Origin: Actinomycetes bacterium
Lineage (GTDB): Bacteria; Actinomycetota; Actinomycetes; Streptosporangiales; Streptosporangiaceae
Length of the DNA: 48,420 nt
Direction of reading: 5' to 3'
Assembly (NCBI GenBank): GCA_021792405.1
Contig: JAJYUU010000010.1
Span: forward strand, 1 to 48,420
Each line of letters opens with the position of its first letter. Positions within the stretch are counted from its first letter, which is position 1. The notes below the pieces were generated by a model, which was not told where the DNA came from, searched no databases, and saw only the letters and a list, made by a program, of their open reading frames with translations. Shown one piece after another: positions 1 to 7,940 of this stretch. The translations under genes were made by a program, and so were the position numbers.

Positions 1-84
1 CCGCTCCCGCCGAACCCGGCGCGACCACCGGGCCGTTGTCATGCCCGCACGCCAGGCCGGACAGCTTCAAGATCGTCTGCCCGA

Positions 85-315
85 TTGTGGATAACGGCTG
101 ACGCTTTACTCGTTGATTCGGGTCTGATCGCGCTCAAGGCCCTGGCGGGGCGCCACCAGGATCTCACGGATCTCGGTTATCTGATTTCCGTCGCGACAGA
201 CGCCGACCTGAACGAGGCCAGGGCATCAGCTGCGATGATCGAGGAGCGCGGCTTCAACAGGGGTCAGCACCTATCCGAAGACCTAGCCGCCATCATCGGC
301 CAAGCCCAGAAGTAA
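85..315 (+). pseudogene. Possible C-terminal fragment of a nucleotidyltransferase-like protein
   Basis: A 76-residue frame opening at a TTG, with the same frame open to the window edge. The segment around residues 8-35 (leucine-rich, then ALKALAGRHQDLTDLGYL) resembles the end of AbiEii/DUF6036-type nucleotidyltransferases, where a leucine/lysine helix is followed by an arginine-aspartate pair that specifies a helical bundle. No nucleotidyl-transfer motif is present, so it could not be active alone. Upstream codons in this frame do not look coding, while another frame at 3-101 looks more protein-like and stops in the overlap. This suggests a truncated or frameshifted gene. It sits beside another apparent gene remnant at about 331-505. 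The family assignment is tentative; it could also be a small hypothetical gene. Confidence 0.35.
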
Positions 316-330
316 CCTGCGTATCAGTAC

Positions 331-505
331 CTTCTGCCCGGTTCGCCGGCATCGAACGGCAGTCGGCGCGTCTGATCCCGGGGTGGCCGCGGAGGGCCTG
401 GACCGGATCGCCGCTCGCGGTGTCCCGGTGACGGTCCGTGACACCAGGGGAACGCAGATTGACGGTGCCTGCGGGCAACTGGCCGCCGCGAGTGCTCCGG
501 GCTGA
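331..505 (+). pseudogene. rlmN: Orphan 3' end of rlmN (23S rRNA A2503 methyltransferase)
   Basis: Reading from 380 to the TGA at 503-505 gives a 41-residue stretch containing [20 protein letters not shown], which matches the conserved C-terminal tail of RlmN in actinobacteria (arginine-glycine turn, DTRG, then DGACGQLAA). RlmN is a radical-SAM enzyme that makes 2-methyladenosine in 23S rRNA and tRNA. The catalytic CxxxCxxC domain is absent. Just upstream, in a different frame (about 331-372), LPGSPAS resembles the PGSP segment that precedes the tail in intact proteins, and that frame ends in a stop. This indicates a frameshifted, 5'-deleted remnant. No start codon or ribosome-binding site fits a standalone gene. 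Confidence 0.55.
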
Positions 506-537
506 GCGCTGATCTTTCCCGCTGCCGGGTGCCGGAG

Positions 538-552
538 TACCGTTAGCCGCCA
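538..552 (+). promoter_or_regulatory. Leaderless-type -10 element before the acyltransferase
   Basis: TACCGT (538-543) ends 8 nt before the ATG at 552, and no purine-rich ribosome-binding site lies between them. This is the layout expected for a leaderless transcript. Confidence 0.4.
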
Positions 553-1202
553 TGGCGCTCCGACATGAACTCGCCAGGCGCCGCCGGGCGCTTGTCGCGA
601 ATCTCATCCAGGGCGGCTGGCGGCGGGTACAGCAAGCCGGTGTTGTCACGGCCGAGTCGGCGGCGGGCCGCCGGTTCGCCGTGTTCGGCGCGGGCTCGCT
701 GATGGCCTTCCCCACGGGCGCCGTCTACGGCGAGCGCTGGATCGAGGTCGGCGACGAGTGCATGATCGCCGAGATGGTGACGCTGTGCGCGGGCATGGCA
801 CCCGGCCACGACCTCGGCCCCGATCCGGTTCTGCGGGTCGGCGACCGGTGCGTCATCGGGCGCGGCAGCCACATCGTTGCCCACCACTCGATCGAGATCG
901 GCGCCGACGTCTTCACCGGACCGTATGTCTACATCACCGACCAGAACCACAGCTACGCCGATGTGGAGGTGCCGGTCGGGCGGCAGTGGCCGGTGAACAG
1001 CAGCGTCAGGATCGGGGCCGGCGCGTGGCTCGGCACGGGTGCCATCGTGCTGCCCGGCTCGGTCATCGGCAGGAACGCGGTCGTCGGTGCCGGTGCCGTG
1101 GTTCGCGGCAAGGTGCCTGACTACGCGGTGGTGGGCGGCGTGCCGGCTAAGGTCCTCCGGGAGTACGTGCCCGGCGCTGGCTGGGCCGCGCCCGCCGGCT
1201 GA
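552..1202 (+). CDS. Acyltransferase of the left-handed beta-helix (hexapeptide) family
   Basis: A 216-residue protein that probably transfers an acetyl or similar group from CoA to a sugar or other hydroxyl acceptor in the cytosol. From about residue 63 onward it shows imperfect hexapeptide repeats with I/V-G-x-x-x-x periodicity, the signature of the trimeric LbH fold. The histidine pair at 111-112 before SIEIGADV and the DQNH at 130-133 correspond to the catalytic and CoA-side region of maltose/galactoside acetyltransferase relatives. VGGVPAKVLREY (194-205) is the usual C-terminal closing motif. The N-terminal 60 residues are basic and not conserved in the family. The ATG at 552 follows a leaderless-type -10. 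No neighbour reveals the acceptor, so the substrate is unknown. Confidence 0.85.
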   Translation: MALRHELARRRRALVANLIQGGWRRVQQAGVVTAESAAGRRFAVFGAGSLMAFPTGAVYGERWIEVGDECMIAEMVTLCAGMAPGHDLGPDPVLRVGDRCVIGRGSHIVAHHSIEIGADVFTGPYVYITDQNHSYADVEVPVGRQWPVNSSVRIGAGAWLGTGAIVLPGSVIGRNAVVGAGAVVRGKVPDYAVVGGVPAKVLREYVPGAGWAAPAG

Positions 1203-1318
1203 CCGGCTCACAAGACGAACGGCGGGCGTTCTTGATGATAGGTTTGCGACGTTAGGTCGCCATTGCCGGGCCATTCTGAGCGTGGCAGTGCGCCTTTGAT
1301 CAAGAAGGGCACACGAGA

Positions 1319-2161
1319 TTGACTACGGACAGCGCTTCGGCACCACAGGCGCACGGTGATGTCGCGGGCCGGCCTGCGGTGCCATCCTCCTTCGATACCT
1401 CTGTCGCCCATCCCGCTAGGGTCTATGACTACCTGCTTGGCGGCAAGGAAAACTACGAGGCCGACCGGGAAGCTGCCGAGCGACTCATCGCGATCAGCCC
1501 GAATGTGGTGCCGTCCGTCCGCGCCAACCGGTCATTCCTCCGCCGCGCAGTGCAGTACCTGGCAGCCGAGGCGGGGATCCGCCAGTTCCTGGACATCGGG
1601 ACGGGCCTGCCGACCGCGGAGAATACCCACCAGGTGGCTCAGGCGATCGCGCCGGAGAGCCGGGTCGTGTACGTGGACAACGACCCGATCGTGCTCGCCC
1701 ACGCCCGCGCGCTGCTGACCAGCGCGCCCGACGGTGCTACTACCTTTATCAGTGCCGACCTGGGGGACACCGACGCGATCTTGCGAGAGGCGGCCAGGAC
1801 GCTGGACTTCAGCGAGCCCATCGCGGTCATGCTGCTGTGCATCATGCAGTACGTTCCGGACTCGGCCGGCCCGCACCAGCTCGTTTCCAGGTTGATGGCC
1901 GCAGTGGCGCCGGGCAGCTACCTGACAATGTCGGACACGACCAGGGACATCCAGTCCGAGCAGATGATGGCCGGCGCCGCGCAGTACAACGCGCGGCTTG
2001 GGACCAATGTATTCACGCCGCGGACGCGCGCCGAGATCGCGGCGTTCTTCGATGGCCTGGCTCTCGTCGAGCCGGGCCTGGTACCGCTGCCGCAGTGGCG
2101 TGCCCTGGCCGATCCCCGCCAGGTCATACCGATGTATGCGGCGATGGGACGCAAGCCCTAG
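1319..2161 (+). CDS. SAM-dependent methyltransferase, DUF574 family
   Basis: A 280-residue member of the actinobacterial DUF574 (Methyltransf_19) family. The family hallmark HPARVYDYLLGGKENYEADR lies at residues 31-50. A Rossmann glycine motif follows (FLDIGTGLPT, 90-99), then an acidic residue at the end of strand 2 (VVYVDND, 116-122) expected to hold the SAM ribose. Members of this family are abundant in Streptomyces and Streptosporangiales, often near regulatory genes, and their substrates are largely unknown. It starts at a TTG with a GAAGGG ribosome-binding site about 10 nt upstream. The gene stands alone between the acyltransferase and an F420-type oxidoreductase on the same strand. Confidence 0.92.
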   Translation: MTTDSASAPQAHGDVAGRPAVPSSFDTSVAHPARVYDYLLGGKENYEADREAAERLIAISPNVVPSVRANRSFLRRAVQYLAAEAGIRQFLDIGTGLPTAENTHQVAQAIAPESRVVYVDNDPIVLAHARALLTSAPDGATTFISADLGDTDAILREAARTLDFSEPIAVMLLCIMQYVPDSAGPHQLVSRLMAAVAPGSYLTMSDTTRDIQSEQMMAGAAQYNARLGTNVFTPRTRAEIAAFFDGLALVEPGLVPLPQWRALADPRQVIPMYAAMGRKP

Positions 2162-2231
2162 CTGGCCAGATCCGCTCTGCTTGAAGCAGATTGACTGGCG
2201 GCGGACTAGCTGGCCGGGCAAAGGTGATGCC

Positions 2232-3194
2232 ATGCGTCCGTTCCGTTTCTCGTTCAACATCTTTGCCATTAGCAGTCGGCAGGCGTTCGTCGACGAGTGC
2301 CGGGAGGCCGAAGGCTACGGCTACGATGCCGTCCTCTCGGCCGACCACCTTGGCCTTCCCGCGGCGTTCCCGCTGCTGGTCACGGCTGCGGAAGCGACCC
2401 AGCGGATGCGGGTCGGCACCCTCGTGCTCAACGCGGCGTTCTGGAATCCAGCGCTGCTGGCCAGGGAGGTGGCGACCACCGACATCCTCACCGACGGCAG
2501 GCTTGAGCTTGGCCTCGGGTCGGGACACATGAAGTGGGAGTTCGACGAAGCCGGGATCGAGTGGCTGCCGTCGGCCGCGAGGTCAGCTAGGCTGGCGGAG
2601 CTGATCGGCGAGCTGGGCAGGTACTTCAGCACCGACCTGGAGCGCCTCCGGGCCGGCCGGTCAGCGCCGAAGCCGGTGCAGCGAGCCGGGTTCGGCGGGT
2701 TCGGGCCGCCGCTGCTGGTGGGCGGTACCGGCGACGCTGTGCTGCGCATTGCCGGTGAGCAAGCCCAGATCGTCGGGGTGGCCGGCGCCTTCCAGGTCAA
2801 GGGACAGCCGCCAGGCACGCTGCGGCTGGCCAGCGTGGCCGAAGCGGACGAGCGCATGCTGTTCGCTCGTGCCTGCGCGGGCGCTCGCGCCGATGAGATC
2901 GAGTGGCACTTGCTGGTCCAGGCAGTGACCGTCACCGACGACAGGCATTCGGCCGCTGAGAAGCTTGTTGCCGAGCACCGGGCCGGGGCCGAGGAGGCCG
3001 GGGTGACCGACGAGCGCGCGGTCCTGACAGTGGACGAGGCGCTGGAGACGCCCTACCTGCTGATTGGGACCGTCGACGAGATCGCGGCTCAGCTGCTCCG
3101 GACCCGCGAACGCTGGGGCTACTCGTATGTCACCGTGCACGAGCCGTACATGCGGGAGTTCGCCCCCGTCATCGAACGGCTGCGCGGCCAATAG
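2232..3194 (+). CDS. LLM-class F420-dependent oxidoreductase (MSMEG_2516-like)
   Basis: A 320-residue luciferase-like (alpha/beta barrel) flavin/F420 oxidoreductase. The start MRPFRFSFN, the ADHLG turn around residue 35, the GTLVLN strand and the LELGLGSGH loop are characteristic of the MSMEG_2516-like subgroup, which is predicted to use coenzyme F420. The open frame extends back to 1998 inside the previous gene. I chose the ATG at 2232 because it has an AAGGTG ribosome-binding site and begins exactly at the family's usual N-terminus. The natural substrate is not known. It lies 70 bp after the DUF574 methyltransferase on the same strand and may be cotranscribed with it. Confidence 0.9.
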   Translation: MRPFRFSFNIFAISSRQAFVDECREAEGYGYDAVLSADHLGLPAAFPLLVTAAEATQRMRVGTLVLNAAFWNPALLAREVATTDILTDGRLELGLGSGHMKWEFDEAGIEWLPSAARSARLAELIGELGRYFSTDLERLRAGRSAPKPVQRAGFGGFGPPLLVGGTGDAVLRIAGEQAQIVGVAGAFQVKGQPPGTLRLASVAEADERMLFARACAGARADEIEWHLLVQAVTVTDDRHSAAEKLVAEHRAGAEEAGVTDERAVLTVDEALETPYLLIGTVDEIAAQLLRTRERWGYSYVTVHEPYMREFAPVIERLRGQ

Positions 3195-3228
3195 GATCGC
3201 GGGGCCGTTAATCTGGGCCTGCGCCAAG

Positions 3229-3253
3229 CAACCTCATTCGCGAGCCTGTCGTC
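3229..3253 (+). promoter_or_regulatory. ECF-type promoter CAACC-N16-CGTC upstream of the SigE-family sigma gene
   Basis: CAACC at 3229-3233 and CGTC at 3250-3253 are separated by exactly 16 bp, the -35 AAC / -10 CGT layout used by many ECF sigma factors. It lies about 30 bp before the sigma gene start, consistent with autoregulation. Confidence 0.5.
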
Positions 3254-3284
3254 TTAGCGGTGATCGCGGAGAGTAGGAGGTTGC

Positions 3285-3809
3285 ATGGATAGACGGCAGA
3301 CGCGAGCCTTCGAGGAGTTCGCCGCCGAATCCGGGGCTGAGCTGCTGCGGATCGCGATATTGCTCACGCCTGACTGGCATACCGCCGAAGACGTCTACCA
3401 GGAAACGCTGCAGCGGCTGGCGGCGCGCTGGTCCAAGGTGGCTAACCCCAAGGCGTTCTGCCGCCGGGTCATGCACAACATCGTCGTCGACCAGACGCGG
3501 GCACGTGCGCGGCGGCCGCACGAGCTGCGCCTTTTCGACAGCGGCGAGAGGATAGATCCGTGCTCAGCCGATCCGCAGCACGCCGTCGAGGTGTGGCCCT
3601 CGCTGCGCGCCGCACTGGACAGCCTGACCGTGCAGCAGCGCACGGTCCTCGTGCTGCGCTACCTCGACGATCGCAGCGAGGCTGAGGTCGCCGCTCTGCT
3701 CGGCATCTCCGTGGGGACCGTCAAGAGCACGACCTCGCGTGCCATTGCGCGGTTGCGCCACTTTCCCGGCCTGGCCGCCGTCTTCACCACCACCGACATC
3801 ATGCTCTGA
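3285..3809 (+). CDS. ECF RNA polymerase sigma factor, SigE family
   Basis: A 174-residue ECF sigma-70 factor. Region 2 spans about residues 10-80, with the core-binding helix AEDVYQETLQRLAARW. Region 4 spans about residues 105-160, with the helix-turn-helix segment ALLGISVGTVKSTTSRAIAR. There is no C-terminal extension. A strong AGGAGG ribosome-binding site precedes the ATG. The stop is followed 11 nt later by a gene for a CU044_5270-type membrane protein, the usual partner of SigE-family sigma factors and a likely anti-sigma factor. The ECF-type promoter just upstream suggests that the factor drives its own operon. The signal it answers to cannot be read from the sequence. Confidence 0.94.
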   Translation: MDRRQTRAFEEFAAESGAELLRIAILLTPDWHTAEDVYQETLQRLAARWSKVANPKAFCRRVMHNIVVDQTRARARRPHELRLFDSGERIDPCSADPQHAVEVWPSLRAALDSLTVQQRTVLVLRYLDDRSEAEVAALLGISVGTVKSTTSRAIARLRHFPGLAAVFTTTDIML

Positions 3810-3820
3810 AGGGACTCACC

Positions 3821-4834
3821 ATGCCTGCTACCGATGAAGACGTCGTTCGTGACCTGCTGCACCGGTACACCGCCCACGTGCACCCTCCGGTCTCCATCGC
3901 GGTCGGGGTGCTCGCGCGCCAGCGCTGCCGGGACCGCCGACGCAAGGTCACCTCCCTTGCGGCGGCCGGCGCTGCACTCGGCACCGCGGTCGGCGTGTTC
4001 GCCGCTGCCGGAGGGCACCAGACCTCGGCGACCGGCGGCCCGGGCGCGGCCGGCCGGAGGTGGCCAGCCATCAGGCTGACGGCCGACCAGCGTGTGCTCT
4101 ACCGCCTCAGTTCCGTCGCTGCCAGGCAGCCGCAGGGCCAGGGCCGCTATGCGGTGATGAGCACGGAGGGGGACGACGTGAAGGATACCTCCGTCATCGA
4201 CAGCCTGACCGGGAACATGTGGTCCTTCCAGCAGGGCAGCGACGGCAGTCCGTCCGGCAAGAGCTTCTCGGCTGGCTACTCGCCGACCTCCGCGCAGTTC
4301 GCCGCGATGCCGACGGGCCTGGCTGCCTTGCGAGTCGCACTCATCGCCCAGTGGGACAGCCAGCACAAGTCGGCCTTCGCACCACTGCGGTCGAGGGCCA
4401 GCGGCACGGGCGCCATCCCAGTCCCGCGACCGGTCACGGTGAGCGACGACGACAAGGTCTTCCAGCAGGCCAGTGACATGCTCTGGAACCCACTCGTGAG
4501 CCCGGCGCTGCGTGCCGCGCTGTACAAGGTGCTCGCTGCCGTGCCGGGAGTGGAGGTCAATCCTTCGGCGACTGACGGCACCGGTCGGCTGGCCACGGAG
4601 ATCAGCCGCGTGGACAGCAGCGGGTTCCCTGGCGGTAAGTCGGACGGGATCACTTATGCCACGTACGATAACCCGGCAACTGGTGCGGTGCTCGAATCGA
4701 CGATCACCTACCCGCCAGGCTCAGACATCGTGACCCCGCAGGACCCGCGCGGCACCAGCACGGTCGTCGACACTACTGTCTACCTGGGCATCAGCTGGGC
4801 CAGCAGCGTCCCCGCCGACCCCTACGGCGGCTGA
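3821..4834 (+). CDS. CU044_5270 family membrane protein, probable anti-sigma partner
   Basis: A 337-residue protein. A short cytosolic N-terminus (about 1-45, basic near its end) is followed by one hydrophobic alanine/valine/glycine-rich segment at about residues 45-65, then a large extracytoplasmic domain. This is the CU044_5270 architecture, almost always encoded directly downstream of a SigE-family ECF sigma factor as here. By analogy the N-terminus should hold the sigma factor at the membrane, but no zinc-finger anti-sigma motif is visible and the mechanism is inferred. GAAGGG precedes the ATG. The last 13 bp overlap the 3' end of the convergent gene at 4822-5232. Confidence 0.85.
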   Translation: MPATDEDVVRDLLHRYTAHVHPPVSIAVGVLARQRCRDRRRKVTSLAAAGAALGTAVGVFAAAGGHQTSATGGPGAAGRRWPAIRLTADQRVLYRLSSVAARQPQGQGRYAVMSTEGDDVKDTSVIDSLTGNMWSFQQGSDGSPSGKSFSAGYSPTSAQFAAMPTGLAALRVALIAQWDSQHKSAFAPLRSRASGTGAIPVPRPVTVSDDDKVFQQASDMLWNPLVSPALRAALYKVLAAVPGVEVNPSATDGTGRLATEISRVDSSGFPGGKSDGITYATYDNPATGAVLESTITYPPGSDIVTPQDPRGTSTVVDTTVYLGISWASSVPADPYGG

Positions 4835-5232
4835 CCACCCTGGCGGCTGCCTGGTGAGCTGGCCAGCCCCGGCACGAACGTCTCACCACGCAGCGCGCGG
4901 CCGACCAGGTCCACAGCTCGCGCCGTAGCCACCAGCCGCTCACCTTCGGTCTGGTACGCGGACAGAACTGCGGCCAGGCCACCGGGCGGCAGGTCGTCGC
5001 CAAGCTCGGCCCGCGCGCTCCGGTAGCCCTGGCGGGCGCCCTCCACGCATGCAGCCAGGTGATGCCCGGCAAGCGTCGCCAGCGCCACGGGATGGCGAAC
5101 CAGCACGCCGTGCAGCCGGTAATCCGGCGGTACGACGTCGAGTAGCCAGTTCACGGCCGTCTGCTCGAATCCGGGCGTGCCCGGCGGGTGCACGCCCTCA
5201 GGCCACCCGGTGGGCACGAATGCTGCCGTCAC
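4822..5232 (-). CDS. Conserved hypothetical protein
   Basis: A soluble protein of about 136 residues with no family I recognise. It is rich in alanine, leucine and arginine and is probably mostly helical from residue 45 on; the C-terminal 15 residues are polar and disordered-looking. The open frame can be read from a TTG at 5259. I prefer the GTG at 5232 because TACGCT ends 6 nt before it, the leaderless layout common in this window. It converges with, and overlaps by 13 bp, the anti-sigma-like gene. No signal peptide or membrane segment is seen. Confidence 0.65.
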   Translation of the reverse strand: MTAAFVPTGWPEGVHPPGTPGFEQTAVNWLLDVVPPDYRLHGVLVRHPVALATLAGHHLAACVEGARQGYRSARAELGDDLPPGGLAAVLSAYQTEGERLVATARAVDLVGRALRGETFVPGLASSPGSRQGGQPP

Positions 5233-5244
5233 AGTGCCAGCGTA
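5232..5244 (-). promoter_or_regulatory. Leaderless-type -10 element
   Basis: On the minus strand TACGCT (5244-5239) is followed by 6 nt and a GTG at 5232. This element was used to choose the start of the hypothetical gene. Confidence 0.35.
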
Positions 5245-5345
5245 GCTGTTATCGAACAAAGTATCTATACATTAATCTGACCACAGGACGCAGTGGTACC
5301 TATGGGCTAGCCGCAGGCAGTGGTCAGGAGTTGACCAGCACCGAA

Positions 5346-5351
5346 TACAAT
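5346..5351 (+). promoter_or_regulatory. Candidate -10 box for typA
   Basis: TACAAT at 5346-5351 is a near-consensus -10 in otherwise GC-rich DNA, about 50 bp before the chosen typA start. No convincing -35 was found at normal spacing. Confidence 0.35.
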
Positions 5352-5403
5352 GAGGTCCGGCCGTGATCGCGGCGCTTCCCTCAGTTACCGGAGCCTTTCC
5401 GTC

Positions 5404-7329
5404 ATGCCTGCCAGCCCTGCACCTGCCAGCCCTGCCTCAGCGACCGCAGGGCCCGCCGCGGGCGGGTCCGACGGCCAGCTCGCCAGGCGCGACGACATCC
5501 GCAACGTCGCGATCGTCGCGCACGTCGACCACGGCAAGACCACTCTCGTCGACGCCATGCTCTGGCAGTCCGGCGCGTTCCGGGCCGGCGCGCAGATAGC
5601 CGAGCGTGTCCTGGACTCCGGCGACCTGGAGCGCGAGAAGGGCATCACGATTCTGGCCAAGAACACCGCAGTCCGGCACGGCGGGATGACGATCAACATC
5701 ATCGACACGCCTGGTCACGCCGACTTCGGTGGCGAGGTCGAGCGCGGGCTGTCGATGGTCGACGGTGTCATCCTGCTCGTCGACGCCAGCGAAGGGCCAC
5801 TGCCGCAGACCAGGTTCGTGCTGCGCAAGACCCTCGAGGCGAAGCTGCCGGTGATCGTAGTGATCAACAAGGTCGACCGGCCGGACGCCCGGATCGCGGA
5901 GGTCGTCGACGCGTGCTACGAGCTGTTCCTGGATCTGGACGCGAGCGAGGACCAGATCGAGTTCCCGATCGTCTACGCCTCGGCGCGAGCAGGCCGCGCG
6001 TCGCTCAACCGTCCCGCGGACGGGACTTTGCCCGACTCTGACGACCTCGAGCCGCTGTTCGCGGTGCTACGGGAGACGGTGCCCGCACCGGCCTACGATC
6101 CGGCGGCCCCGCTGCGAGCCTGGGTGACCAACCTGGACGCCTCCTCCTACCTCGGCCGGATCGCACTCTGCCGGATGTTCAGCGGCGAGATCAGGAAGGG
6201 CCAGCAGGTCGCCTGGTGTCGCAGGGACGGTTCGGTCGAGCGGGTGAAGATCACCGAGCTGTTTCTCACCGAAGCACTCGACCGGGTGCCCACGCAGGCT
6301 GCCGGGCCCGGCGACATCATCGCGGTATCCGGCATAGCGGACATCATGATCGGCGAGACGCTGGCTGATCCGGACGACCCGCGGCCGCTGCCGCTGATTA
6401 CCGTCGACGAGCCGGCCATCTCGATGACCATCGGTATCAACACCTCTCCGCTCGTCGGCCAGGTCAAGGGTTCGAAGCTCACGGCGCGCATGGTGAAGGA
6501 CCGGCTTGACCGCGAACTGGTGGGGAACGTGTCGCTGAACGTGCAGCCGACGCAGCGTCCCGACACCTGGGAAGTCCAGGGTCGCGGAGAACTTGCGCTG
6601 GCGGTGCTGGTCGAGACGATGAAGCGGGAGGGCTTCGAGCTGACAGTCGGCCGGCCGCAGGTCGTGACACGGCTGATCGACGGCAAGGTGCACGAGCCGG
6701 TCGAGCGGCTTACGGTGGACTGCCCCGAAGAGTACCTGGGCACGGTCACCTCGCTGCTGGCCCTGCGGAAGGGCCGGATGGAGAACATGTCCAACCACGG
6801 CACCGGCTGGGTCCGGCTCGATTTCACCGTGCCGGCCCGCGGCCTGATTGGCTTCCGCACCCAGTTCCTCACCGAGACTCGCGGCACCGGCATCGCGCAC
6901 CATGTCTTCGAGGGCTTCGAGCCGTGGTCCGGTGAGATGCGCGCCCGGCCTACCGGGTCGCTGGTGGCTGACCGCCGCGGCGTCGCGACTGCCTATGCGA
7001 TGTTCGCGCTGCAAGAGCGCGGCAGCCTGTTCGTGGAGCCCGGCACCGAGGTGTACGAGGGCATGATCGTCGGCGAGAACTCGCGGTCGGACGACATAGA
7101 CGTCAACATCGCCAAGGAGCGCAAGCTCACCAATGTTCGCCAGTCGGCGGGTGAGGAACTGGAGCGACTGATCCCGCCCCGGCTGCTCAGCCTGGAGCAG
7201 GCGCTGGAATTCTGTGCCGACGACGAGTGCGTCGAGGTGACGCCGACCGCCGTGCGCATGCGGAAGACCGTTCTCGACGCCAAGGAACGCGGCAGGCAGC
7301 GCGGGCGGCGCGCCCGCGAGTCGCAGTAG
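5404..7329 (+). CDS. typA: Translational GTPase TypA/BipA
   Basis: A 641-residue ribosome-associated GTPase of the EF-G superfamily, involved in 50S assembly and stress or cold adaptation. The GTP-binding motifs are clear: G1 AHVDHGKT at 39-46, the EKGITI switch region at 78-83, G3 DTPGHAD at 101-107 and G4 NKVD at 155-158. Domain 2, the two EF-G-like alpha/beta domains and the TypA-specific C-terminal domain follow in normal order and length. The first 28 residues are an alanine/proline/serine-rich extension not found in E. coli BipA. The ATG at 5404 was chosen because GGAG sits 10 nt upstream; the frame remains open to 5350. It appears to be transcribed alone. Confidence 0.96.
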   Translation: MPASPAPASPASATAGPAAGGSDGQLARRDDIRNVAIVAHVDHGKTTLVDAMLWQSGAFRAGAQIAERVLDSGDLEREKGITILAKNTAVRHGGMTINIIDTPGHADFGGEVERGLSMVDGVILLVDASEGPLPQTRFVLRKTLEAKLPVIVVINKVDRPDARIAEVVDACYELFLDLDASEDQIEFPIVYASARAGRASLNRPADGTLPDSDDLEPLFAVLRETVPAPAYDPAAPLRAWVTNLDASSYLGRIALCRMFSGEIRKGQQVAWCRRDGSVERVKITELFLTEALDRVPTQAAGPGDIIAVSGIADIMIGETLADPDDPRPLPLITVDEPAISMTIGINTSPLVGQVKGSKLTARMVKDRLDRELVGNVSLNVQPTQRPDTWEVQGRGELALAVLVETMKREGFELTVGRPQVVTRLIDGKVHEPVERLTVDCPEEYLGTVTSLLALRKGRMENMSNHGTGWVRLDFTVPARGLIGFRTQFLTETRGTGIAHHVFEGFEPWSGEMRARPTGSLVADRRGVATAYAMFALQERGSLFVEPGTEVYEGMIVGENSRSDDIDVNIAKERKLTNVRQSAGEELERLIPPRLLSLEQALEFCADDECVEVTPTAVRMRKTVLDAKERGRQRGRRARESQ

Positions 7330-7346
7330 CGCCATGCCGCGCCGGG

Positions 7347-7832
7347 TTAGGCGCTGGCCGGCAGATCCGGGTGCGGCCGGGAGGCGGCCTCGCTCTGACT
7401 GATCAGCTGGCAGACGGCCGCGAGCCGCAGTGACACCCAGTCGCCAGCGTCCGCTGATGCGGCCGGCTGCCAGCCGTCGCTGAGGGCGGCCCGGACGAAT
7501 CCGGACGCGTAATGCAGCAGGAGTTCACGCGGCACGGTCGGCTCGGCGTACCGCGCGCTGTCGGCAAAAGGCACGTCCGGGCACGGCGGGTGAGCCGGTT
7601 GCGGCGTGCCGCGCCTGGTCGGCGCATCACCCGAGTGGCTCCCCGGATCAGGTCGCTCCACCGCCGACGGCCGCTGGCAAGCGCGAAGCTCGGCACGGAC
7701 GGCGGCCACGTGCTGATCAAGCTCGGCGACGACCCCGCCGCCGGCTGCTGCGGCCCGGTCTAGCGCGATCTGACCGACATGTCCGGCTAGCCGGAGGGCA
7801 GCCGGGGACAATGGCGCGGCGGGCTCTGCCAT
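7347..7832 (-). CDS. Small hypothetical protein, possibly DUF6401-like
   Basis: A 161-residue protein. The N-terminal half contains AELDQHVAAVRAEL and the C-terminal half an alanine/leucine-rich segment ending in DWVSLRLAAVCQLI. These resemble the small DUF6401 proteins of actinomycetes, whose role is unknown. The family match is from memory and uncertain. The middle (about 55-95) is proline- and arginine-rich and probably disordered. The ATG at 7832 follows a leaderless-type -10, TATCGT. An 8-bp inverted repeat lies just upstream. It runs on the same strand as uppP, 108 bp after its stop. Confidence 0.6.
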   Translation of the reverse strand: MAEPAAPLSPAALRLAGHVGQIALDRAAAAGGGVVAELDQHVAAVRAELRACQRPSAVERPDPGSHSGDAPTRRGTPQPAHPPCPDVPFADSARYAEPTVPRELLLHYASGFVRAALSDGWQPAASADAGDWVSLRLAAVCQLISQSEAASRPHPDLPASA

Positions 7833-7844
7833 ATCACGACGATA
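7832..7844 (-). promoter_or_regulatory. Leaderless-type -10 element
   Basis: TATCGT (7844-7839, minus strand) is followed by 6 nt and the ATG at 7832. Confidence 0.4.
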
Positions 7845-7854
7845 CCCGCAATAT

Positions 7855-7881
7855 GGACTAACAGCGCCAGATCGTTAGTCC
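7855..7881. repeat. 8-bp inverted repeat GGACTAAC-N11-GTTAGTCC
   Basis: The perfect arms 7855-7862 and 7874-7881 are separated by 11 nt. The repeat covers the -35 region of the promoter at 7844-7839, so it may be an operator. It also lies downstream of the uppP stop and could act as a terminator hairpin. The sequence alone does not decide between these. Confidence 0.5.
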
Positions 7882-7940
7882 GCCGCGGTCCGGCCCGGGG
7901 CAGCCAGGCGGCGAGGCCGGGACGGGCTGGTCAGGGCAGC

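Noticed and set aside
1998-2231. N-terminal extension of the LLM oxidoreductase frame
   Set aside because: It overlaps the methyltransferase gene, lacks similarity, and a proper ribosome-binding site precedes the ATG at 2232.
5331-5351. TTGACC / TACAAT as a -35/-10 pair for typA
   Set aside because: The spacer is only 9 bp, far too short; only the -10 box was kept.
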